Positions 8,413 to 13,630 of a DNA stretch of 13,630 nt are shown here, one piece after another. The translations under genes and the position numbers were made by a program. Within the stretch, counting starts at the first letter, position 1. Each line of letters opens with the position of its first letter. The DNA is taken from NCBI GenBank assembly GCA_030151255.1, contig JASLED010000045.1, positions 1 through 13,630 of the forward strand, read 5' to 3'. Under the pieces are notes generated by a model that searched no databases, was not told the DNA's origin, and saw nothing but the letters and a program-made list of their open reading frames with translations. The stretch is from Flavobacterium sp. GTDB lineage: Bacteria; Bacteroidota; Bacteroidia; Flavobacteriales; Flavobacteriaceae.

Positions 8413-9552
8413 ATGAACAAAAAGCTAGGAATAACGTTTTGTATTGCTTTTTTTGGATTTTTAAGCTTTCAAACTGCTCCAAAGCTGTTTGATATAAACG
8501 ATCCTGAGTACAAAGTAATTATAGAAAGTTATAAAAAACCAATTGCTCAGTGGCCAAAACCAACAATTGATGAAGGAGTAGAGTGGAAGGAGTTTGCAAG
8601 TATACAAAGAGATACTGCTTTTTTTACTATACAAGAAATGCCTGAAGTTGCTTTAGGTAAAATGCTTTTTTTTGATCCAAAACTTTCAAAATCAAATCAA
8701 ATATCCTGTAGCACTTGTCATGATCCAGAAATGGGCTGGACAGATAGAAGAAAAGTAGCACTTGGTCATGATCATTTGGAAGGCATGAGAAATACACCAA
8801 CTTTGTTTAATATAGCAAATAGAGAAATACTTTTTTGGGATGGAAGAGCAACTAATTTAGAGGAGCAAGCCGCAGGACCTTTAAGCGCTCATAACGAAAT
8901 GGCTATGGATGTAAATCTATTACCAAAAAAACTAAAAAAAGTTAAAGGATATAAACCGCTATTTAATGCTGCTTATGGCGATGATCAAATTACATATGAG
9001 AGAATAGTTAGCGCTTTAGCTACTTTTCAGCGTACAATTAAAAGTCAGCCAAGTAAAGTAGATCAATTTATAGACGGAAAGTACAATGCAATGACCGATC
9101 AAGAAATTTACGGAATGCATTTGTTTCGCACAAAAGGCAGATGTATGAATTGTCATAATGGTCCAGATTTAACAGATGATAAATTTCATAATATTGGACT
9201 AACGTATTATAAAAGGCAATATCAAGATTTAGGAAGATATAATATAACCGAAAACCCAGATGATGTAGGGAAGTTTAAAACACCAACGTTACGTGATTTA
9301 ATGTTAACTCGTCCTTGGATGCATAATGGTTTGTTTGATAATTTGGAAGGCGTTGTAAATATTTATAATAGTGGTATGCATATGATTGATCCTACGGATG
9401 CTCAAAAAGCCGCAGATCCTTTGTATCCAATAACCGATCCGTTATTAAAACCGTTAAAACTAACTAGAGAAGAAACAAAAGCAATAGTTGCTTTCTTAGA
9501 ATCTCTATCCGGAACAAAATATAAAATGAAACGACCTGATTTTCCTAGATAA
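8413..9552 (+). CDS. Di-haem cytochrome c peroxidase (CcpA/MauG family)
   Basis: A periplasmic c-type cytochrome that in characterised relatives reduces hydrogen peroxide with electrons from a small cytochrome, or (MauG-like) oxidises a protein or metal substrate. The two haem-binding motifs are CSTCH (residues 99-103, N-terminal peroxidatic haem) and CMNCH (244-248, C-terminal haem). KTPTLRDL...PWMHNGLFDNLEGVVNIYNSG near 291-325 is the conserved region that, in the family, supplies the axial Met of the high-potential haem (probably Met303). TPTLFNIANREILFWDGRA near 129-147 is also typical. The hydrophobic N-terminus (residues 5-19) is a signal peptide or anchor. The 379-residue length is normal to slightly long. 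It is the last gene of the operon, ending before the palindromic terminator. The presence of a haem peroxidase beside a TonB receptor is the key clue to the operon's role. Confidence 0.88.
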   Translation: MNKKLGITFCIAFFGFLSFQTAPKLFDINDPEYKVIIESYKKPIAQWPKPTIDEGVEWKEFASIQRDTAFFTIQEMPEVALGKMLFFDPKLSKSNQISCSTCHDPEMGWTDRRKVALGHDHLEGMRNTPTLFNIANREILFWDGRATNLEEQAAGPLSAHNEMAMDVNLLPKKLKKVKGYKPLFNAAYGDDQITYERIVSALATFQRTIKSQPSKVDQFIDGKYNAMTDQEIYGMHLFRTKGRCMNCHNGPDLTDDKFHNIGLTYYKRQYQDLGRYNITENPDDVGKFKTPTLRDLMLTRPWMHNGLFDNLEGVVNIYNSGMHMIDPTDAQKAADPLYPITDPLLKPLKLTREETKAIVAFLESLSGTKYKMKRPDFPR

Positions 9553-9562
9553 TCAAATAGTG

Positions 9563-9614
9563 TATTCATAATAAAAGGGCTCTTCAAATTTGAAGAGCCC
9601 TTTTATTATGAATA
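9563..9614. terminator. 52-bp perfect palindrome, bidirectional terminator
   Basis: Bases 9563-9588 are the exact reverse complement of 9589-9614 with no loop. The core AAAAGGGCTCTTC and its complement make a strong stem with T-runs on both sides, so it can stop transcription from the peroxidase gene (ending 9552, plus) and from the AraC-type gene (ending 9622, minus). Confidence 0.9.
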
Positions 9615-9621
9615 TTAAAAA

Positions 9622-10494
9622 CTAATTTTTCCTAAATTGTTTAGGTGAATAGCCAGTGTGTTTTTTAAAGAAACTTGAGAAGTAAGTTGTGTATTCAAAA
9701 CCTAATATATTTGATATTTCTGAAACGCTCAAATCATTGTGTTTTAATAAACGTTGTGCTTCTGCAATCATTCTCTCTTGAATTATGGCTGTAGTTGATT
9801 TTCCTAAAGTTTGCTTTACTACAAAGTTTAAATAATTGGTGTGTATATTTAGTTTTTGCGAAAAATCAATTGCTGATTTTAATTGTATCGTTTGATTTTT
9901 ATTTGTAACAGGAAATTGCTTTTCAACCAATTCTAAAAATTGTGCGCACAATCTATTTGTAGCATTTTTCTTTTCTTCAAAGCTATGTGAATGTTTTAAC
10001 TTATTTGCTTGATGAATAATAATTTCAATATAGTTTCTTAGTAAATTATATTTATAATTATAATCTTGTTCTTGCTCAAATGCTAAACATTGAAATAAAG
10101 ATTTAATAATTCGATCTTCCTCTTGACTTAAAGAATAGATAGGTCTACGTTCAAGAATTTGTAACGTATTTCTCATCTCATTACTTCTAAATCCTAAGAA
10201 ATTATTCGTAAATAAACAAAAATAACCTTCAGGAGATTCTGTTGTTGGTTCTAGCGTGTAAGTTGATAATGGATTAGAAAAAAACAGAACTGGTCCTTCA
10301 AATTCTTTTATTTCTGTTCCAAAAAATAATTTACTATTACTGTTCAAGTAAGATACTTTGTAATGTGTTTTTAAATTACATGGTATTAATTTTTCTTTTC
10401 CTTCTTTTTGAGAATAGATTGCAAATTCATGTAAATCAAAATCAGGTAAAAGCGATGTAACCTGATTAATTTGGTTTGTACTAGGGTATGTCAT
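9622..10494 (-). CDS. AraC-family transcriptional regulator
   Basis: A 290-residue DNA-binding regulator. The N-terminal part (about 1-165) is a cupin-like effector domain of the kind found in Bacteroidota AraC proteins, without a recognisable ligand signature. The C-terminal part (about 190-290) is the tandem helix-turn-helix domain: the first HTH near 207-229 (SAIDFSQKLNIHTNYLNFVV), and the second near 255-280 (LSVSEISNILGFEYTTYFSSFFKKHTG), followed by the family end GYSPKQFRKN. The ATG at 10494 gives the usual length. It is convergent with the peroxidase operon and divergent from brnQ, with a long gap of 517 bp, so its target could be either neighbour, itself or a distant locus; none is shown by sequence. 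No promoter was clearly recognised upstream. Confidence 0.88.
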   Translation of the reverse strand: MTYPSTNQINQVTSLLPDFDLHEFAIYSQKEGKEKLIPCNLKTHYKVSYLNSNSKLFFGTEIKEFEGPVLFFSNPLSTYTLEPTTESPEGYFCLFTNNFLGFRSNEMRNTLQILERRPIYSLSQEEDRIIKSLFQCLAFEQEQDYNYKYNLLRNYIEIIIHQANKLKHSHSFEEKKNATNRLCAQFLELVEKQFPVTNKNQTIQLKSAIDFSQKLNIHTNYLNFVVKQTLGKSTTAIIQERMIAEAQRLLKHNDLSVSEISNILGFEYTTYFSSFFKKHTGYSPKQFRKN

Positions 10495-11011
10495 CTTTTA
10501 CTAGTTTTACTTATTTTAAATAAATGTTGTTTTATTAATATTGTGTAAAACTAAAGCTAATTAAGCTTTTATATTTGATGAATAATTGGTTTTTTGAATA
10601 AAAACTAAGAATTGTTCTGTTTTTTATCTTTTTCGGATAGCTGTTTTTCTAAATCGAGGTGTTTTTTACTTCATTTCATTTATTTTTTTAAAAACATCTT
10701 ATATTTCAATGTAATTGATTGTTAATGAGTGTTTTATTTTTTAAGTTATAACAAAATATGGATTTAAAAATAGAAGTTTATTATCTATAAATAAAATAAA
10801 GTGCTTGTTTGATTCGCACAAAAAATTAAAATAAAGTAGCATTTTTTTATAGATATTTTTAGTAATAAATTACATAGCAATGATAGTAACCGAGTTTTTG
10901 TTTATTTTTTTGGAATAAATATGTTGCTAAAACACTATCTTGCATTTAAAAATTAAAACAAATTATTCACTAATTAAATAATCTTTAAAAAAGGTTATAA
11001 AATTCTATTAA
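10495..11011. other. 517-bp AT-rich intergenic region, no gene recognised
   Basis: This gap lies between the divergent AraC-type and brnQ genes. I see no ORF of convincing composition, no tRNA and no riboswitch. One strong -7 match, TATATTTG at 10570-10577 (plus strand), has its nearest TTG (10541-10543) 26 bp upstream, longer than the usual spacing. No good TAnnTTTG match lies close to the brnQ start. The gap is long enough for a leader RNA, small RNA or regulator sites, but nothing specific can be supported. Confidence 0.6.
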
Positions 11012-11575
11012 ATGAAATCAAAATCACTTTCTGCAGCTTTAACTATTGGTTTCGCACTTTTTGCCATGTTTTTTGGTGCAGGTAATACAATTTTGCCTCC
11101 AATTATTGGATTGTTTTCTGGTGAAGATTGGAAATGGGCTGTTTCTGGTTTTTCAATAACGGCTATTCTTGCGCCATTTTTAGGAATTGTTGCTGTGTTA
11201 TTTTCTGGAGAAAATTTTACTGATTTAGCAAATAGAATTAACGGAAAATTAGGGCTTGTTCTTGCCAATGCAATTATTTTAAGTATAGGTCCGTTAGTTG
11301 CAATTCCTCGTACAGCAGCAACTACATTTGAGGTAGGAATTGTTCCAATTTGGTCTGATTTTAGCCCGATAGTTTCATCAATATTATTTTTTGGAATTAC
11401 TCTATTATTATCTATTTCTCCTTCAAAAGTGGTAGATATTATAGGATTGTATTTAACTCCTTTATTACTTTTGATATTAAGTTTCTTAATTGTAATAGGA
11501 ATTTTATCTCCAATGGGAGATATTATAGATACAGGAATGGGAGGAAACGAAGCATTTCGAAAGGGATTTTCTTAA
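11012..11575 (+). CDS. brnQ: BrnQ N-terminal fragment before the stop
   Basis: This open part encodes 187 residues with about five membrane helices (near 7-30, 43-65, 80-98, 118-138 and 145-168) and ends ...FRKGFS-stop. On its own it lacks more than half of the carrier, so transport is not expected. The ATG at 11012 gives a normal BrnQ N-terminus. Confidence 0.6.
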   Translation: MKSKSLSAALTIGFALFAMFFGAGNTILPPIIGLFSGEDWKWAVSGFSITAILAPFLGIVAVLFSGENFTDLANRINGKLGLVLANAIILSIGPLVAIPRTAATTFEVGIVPIWSDFSPIVSSILFFGITLLLSISPSKVVDIIGLYLTPLLLLILSFLIVIGILSPMGDIIDTGMGGNEAFRKGFS

Positions 11576-11587
11576 GGATACCAAACA

Positions 11588-12325
11588 ATGGATGTTTTAG
11601 CCTCTGTAATTTATGCTGGAATTATCATTGCAGCTGTAAAATCTAAAGGTTTTAATAATCTTAAAGATAAAACAAGAGTTACTTTTATGTCAGGTGCGGT
11701 GGCTACCATTTGTTTGTTGTTTATTTATGGAGGATTAGTTTATCTTGGTGCAACGTCAGGCTATGAAATAAACGGAACTTTAAAACGAACAGAATTATTA
11801 TTATATATTTCAAACGGAGTAATTGGCAGTTATGGTACAATTGCTTTATCATTATGTATAGCTTTAGCATGTCTTACTACAGCTATTGCTTTGGTTTGTG
11901 CAACAGGTACTTTTTTTAGAGATCTTACAAAAGGATTTTTATCATATCAGGTGGTAGTGGTTATTACTTGTTTGTTTTCTGCGTTTCTAGCAGTAAATGG
12001 AGTTGATGATATTATTGAGTATGCAGGTCCATTCCTTGGAATAATTTATCCAATTACGCTTACATTAATATTATATGTGGTAGTTTTTGGAAAAATTGTA
12101 CAGACAAAAGCACCTTATGTAACAGCAATTGTTATTAGTGCAATTGTAGCTTTACTGCAATTTTATGTAGGTTTAGTACTTAATGCCTCTACATCAAATG
12201 GAGTAGGAGTAACTGTAGATGATATTTTAAGAAATTTGCCATTATATAATTATGATGTACCGTGGTTATTACCTTCTTTAGGTGGATTTATAATAGCATT
12301 GTTATTTTGTAAATTGAAAAAATAA
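11588..12325 (+). CDS. brnQ: BrnQ C-terminal fragment, possible restart
   Basis: This part encodes 245 residues with the remaining membrane helices. Its ATG is the natural internal Met of GYQTMD, four codons after the stop in the same frame. AAGGA at 11574-11578 overlaps the stop codon and lies 9 nt before this ATG, a possible Shine-Dalgarno for coupled re-initiation, although this phylum uses such sites little. Whether the two halves are made and pair is unknown. Confidence 0.45.
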   Translation: MDVLASVIYAGIIIAAVKSKGFNNLKDKTRVTFMSGAVATICLLFIYGGLVYLGATSGYEINGTLKRTELLLYISNGVIGSYGTIALSLCIALACLTTAIALVCATGTFFRDLTKGFLSYQVVVVITCLFSAFLAVNGVDDIIEYAGPFLGIIYPITLTLILYVVVFGKIVQTKAPYVTAIVISAIVALLQFYVGLVLNASTSNGVGVTVDDILRNLPLYNYDVPWLLPSLGGFIIALLFCKLKK

Positions 12326-12365
12326 AACAAAAGCCTTTCATTAATACATGAAAGGCTTTTGTTTT
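12324..12365. terminator. Bidirectional terminator between brnQ and the phosphodiesterase gene
   Basis: An 18-bp perfect stem: left arm 12324-12341 (AAAACAAAAGCCTTTCAT) pairs with 12348-12365 across a 6-base loop. It overlaps the last two bases of the brnQ stop codon on the left and the first base of the phosphodiesterase stop codon on the right, and provides T-runs in both directions. Confidence 0.88.
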
Positions 12366-13315
12366 TATAGTTTGATTTTTTCACCTTGAATAGGGAAAAT
12401 ATAATTTACGTCTAAAGAATTTGAAGTAGCTAATTCTTTTTTGATTGTGTCTATGGCTTGTCCAGAAGGTTTTAAATGAGTAATTATAATATTCAATCCC
12501 TTTAGATTTTTTAATCCAGCTATTTCTTTTAGTTGAGTCAATTCTTCAACAAGTAGTTTTGGTGTCAAATGCCCAAATAATTTATTTTCGGGTTGACTAT
12601 TCGGAAATGATACTTCTATTAATAAGGTTTGTAGTTTCTTCTCTTTTATCAAAGGAGCAATACGATGCCAAATTTTGTTGAGGTTATCTGTTCTTTCAAT
12701 TCTATCCGCGCCAGTATCTCCAAAATACAAAATATATTCATCATTGTTGTTTACTAATATTGCCGAACTTTTCTGTGGATTAACATGGCTTAGTTCAAAA
12801 ACTTCTCCAATCATTGTAGTGCCTTTAATTGAAAATTGAGTATTAGGCTTAACTCTATTATAGGTATACTTATTTAAAATTGGAAGTTCGCCCTCATTTC
12901 CAAAATTTGCCCATGATGCATTTGTAAAATAATTATTTTTAAAAACATCAACAACAAATGGAAGTGAATATATAGGTTTGGCAGAATCTTCTGGTGAATT
13001 TATGATCAAACCCGATAAATGATCTAAATGGCCATGAGAAATGAAGTATCCTTTTATATAGTTTTTTAAAATCTCTTCTGCCGAAATAGCATTAAAAGTT
13101 TTTTTATCAATTGCTTTATACAATCCACTTCGCAAAGTTCCCGCATCCAAAGAAAGATATGCATTAGTGTTTTCTACTCCTATTAAATAACAAGATAAAT
13201 TGCTTTCATCACCTCCGCCATAGACTCCTAAGGGGATAATTTCCATTTTTTGCGCCAAAGCAGAAAAAAAATTACCAGCAAATAGGTATAAAGCAATAAG
13301 TATTGTCTTTCTCAT
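12365..13315 (-). CDS. Exported class II cyclic-nucleotide phosphodiesterase (PDEase_II, metallo-beta-lactamase fold)
   Basis: A 316-residue metallohydrolase of the class II 3',5'-cyclic-nucleotide phosphodiesterase family (yeast PDE1 and Vibrio CpdP relatives), which hydrolyses cAMP or cGMP to the 5'-monophosphate. The metal-site residues are all present: HGHLDH at 94-99, His177 in ELSHVNP, Asp200 in YFGDTGAD, His249 in FGHLTP and His280 in ITHLKP. The segment LLIEVSFPNS near 231-240 is family-typical. A signal peptide (residues 1-21, ending SALAQ) places it outside the cytoplasm, so its likely role is scavenging external cyclic nucleotides rather than intracellular signalling (inference). 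A related metallo-beta-lactamase-fold hydrolase with another substrate is the main alternative. It is transcribed alone, convergent with brnQ. Confidence 0.85.
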   Translation of the reverse strand: MRKTILIALYLFAGNFFSALAQKMEIIPLGVYGGGDESNLSCYLIGVENTNAYLSLDAGTLRSGLYKAIDKKTFNAISAEEILKNYIKGYFISHGHLDHLSGLIINSPEDSAKPIYSLPFVVDVFKNNYFTNASWANFGNEGELPILNKYTYNRVKPNTQFSIKGTTMIGEVFELSHVNPQKSSAILVNNNDEYILYFGDTGADRIERTDNLNKIWHRIAPLIKEKKLQTLLIEVSFPNSQPENKLFGHLTPKLLVEELTQLKEIAGLKNLKGLNIIITHLKPSGQAIDTIKKELATSNSLDVNYIFPIQGEKIKL

Positions 13316-13508
13316 ATATATAATGTTTCTACAAAAGTAAGCTAAATAATGCTGGAGTGTTTAGTTTTTCACCAAGCAAGAAGCTTAATGAAGAGAAAAT
13401 AATAGGACGTGTCAAAAAACTTCAAAAAAACTTTCTTATGTAAATAAAAGGTTATTAGTTAGTTAGCTAAAAAGGCTAAAAAACTTCACAAAAAAGGATG
13501 TATAAAGT
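13316..13508. other. Non-coding stretch with A-tract repeats upstream of the rrn-like promoter
   Basis: No ORF is visible. The motif AAAAAACTTCA occurs at 13414-13424 and again at 13478-13488, 64 bp apart, each followed by another A-run. Such A-tracts upstream of a strong promoter resemble UP elements or remnants of tandem promoters. The first ~25 bp contain the start region of the phosphodiesterase gene on the minus strand. Confidence 0.45.
13332..13339 (-). promoter_or_regulatory. Possible -7 box of the phosphodiesterase gene
   Basis: TACTTTTG on the minus strand, 16 nt upstream of the ATG, matches TAnnTTTG. No TTG lies at the expected -33 spacing, so the call rests on the -7 box and position alone. 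Confidence 0.35.
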
Positions 13509-13538
13509 TTGGAATTGATTGAAAAGGTACTACTTTTG
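13509..13538 (+). promoter_or_regulatory. Strong promoter, probably of an rRNA or tRNA operon beyond the window
   Basis: TTG at 13509-13511, a 19-bp spacer and TACTTTTG at 13531-13538 form a full Bacteroidota promoter. It is preceded by A-tracts and followed by CATCCGC, like stable-RNA promoters of Flavobacteriaceae as I recall them. No protein start follows within the remaining 92 bases, which fits a non-coding leader. Confidence 0.65.
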
Positions 13539-13539
13539 C

Positions 13540-13630
13540 ATCCGCATTACAGCAGTAAACGTTCATAGAAAGCAGAGAGAAACTTATAAAAAAGATTCAG
13601 AAATATTTTTAAAAAATAAATTTGGATGAT
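13540..13630 (+). other. Stable-RNA-like leader with a possible second promoter start
   Basis: Transcript leader downstream of the promoter, without a gene in view. It ends with an A-rich run (about 13588-13620) followed by TTTGG at 13621-13625, repeating the A-tract plus TTTGG arrangement of the upstream promoter. This could be the -33 part of a tandem second promoter whose -7 box would fall about 20 bp past the window end. Confidence 0.4.

Larger units (their letters stand above)
11012..12325 (+). pseudogene. brnQ: brnQ, branched-chain amino acid carrier, interrupted by an in-frame TAA
   Basis: BrnQ (LIVCS family) imports leucine, isoleucine and valine with a cation through about 12 membrane helices. 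Read through, the gene has 437 sense-length codons, matching the usual size. It has the family signatures GFALFAMFFGAGNTILPP (residues 13-30), IGPLVAIPRTAATTFEVG (about 91-108), GYQTMDVLA just after the break and LACLTTAIALVCATG in the C-terminal half. A TAA at 11573-11575 interrupts the same frame immediately before GYQTMD. In relatives the residue before GY(L/Q)TMD is usually Glu or Asn, so a single change such as GAA to TAA explains it. There is no frameshift, and both sides keep intact hydrophobic segments. This is a recent nonsense mutation, a sequencing error, or a tolerated stop (readthrough or restart). Confidence 0.85.

Noticed and set aside
2825..9552. Reading the operon as a XusABC xenosiderophore system or a SusCD glycan locus
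   Set aside because: There is no PepSY inner-membrane protein as in XusC, no SusD-like protein and no glycosidase; the partner genes are DUF4876, a small barrel and a haem peroxidase.
9402..9587. Minus-strand ORF of 61 codons over the end of the peroxidase gene
   Set aside because: It runs through the terminator palindrome and opposes the conserved C-terminus of the peroxidase; a shadow frame.
11008..11268. Minus-strand ORF of 86 codons over the brnQ start
   Set aside because: It is the complement of conserved BrnQ membrane helices and has no independent support.
13316..13630. Possible tRNA or small ORF in the right-end non-coding DNA
   Set aside because: No cloverleaf-capable GC-rich segment or ORF with start and coding composition was found.

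Overview
The window is very AT-rich DNA that looks like a member of the Flavobacteriaceae (Bacteroidota). Four things point there: the promoter form TTG-N19-21-TAnnTTTG, which is the Bacteroidota sigma consensus; a TonB-dependent receptor with an N-terminal carboxypeptidase-regulatory-like domain; protein families largely confined to Bacteroidota (DUF4876 type, and a barrel I recall as DUF6850); and the near absence of Shine-Dalgarno sequences. The left end is a perfect palindrome that stops exactly at base 1. The right end lies in what looks like the promoter and leader region of an rRNA or tRNA operon. Both are typical break points of draft assemblies, so the window may be one whole contig (inference).

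Layout. Positions 1-122 are a perfect inverted repeat centred on the terminator of namZ. namZ (minus strand, exported exo-N-acetylmuramidase family) and an FtsX/LolE-like permease (plus strand) are divergent, with start codons only 6 bp apart. The permease ends in a terminator at about 2541-2569. From 2825 to 9552 there is a tight four-gene operon: TonB-dependent receptor, DUF4876-type lipoprotein, second outer-membrane barrel (DUF6850-like), and di-haem cytochrome c peroxidase. It has a clear promoter at 2765-2795, 10-bp direct repeats next to the -33 element, and a 52-bp perfect palindrome as a shared terminator with the convergent AraC-type regulator (minus strand, 9622-10494). After a 517-bp AT-rich gap comes brnQ (11012-12325), a branched-chain amino acid carrier gene broken by one in-frame TAA. 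A bidirectional hairpin separates it from a convergent, exported class II cyclic-nucleotide phosphodiesterase (minus strand). The last ~120 bp hold the rrn-like promoter.

How the genes work together. The most interesting unit is the four-gene operon. Its receptor, lipoprotein, small barrel and periplasmic haem peroxidase suggest an envelope system that takes up a substrate (perhaps a metal complex or other redox-active compound) and couples this to peroxide or redox chemistry. The substrate cannot be read from sequence. The other genes are housekeeping or scavenging functions: muropeptide recycling, lipoprotein or ABC export, amino acid uptake and nucleotide hydrolysis. No CRISPR array, insertion sequence, tRNA or phage gene was seen.
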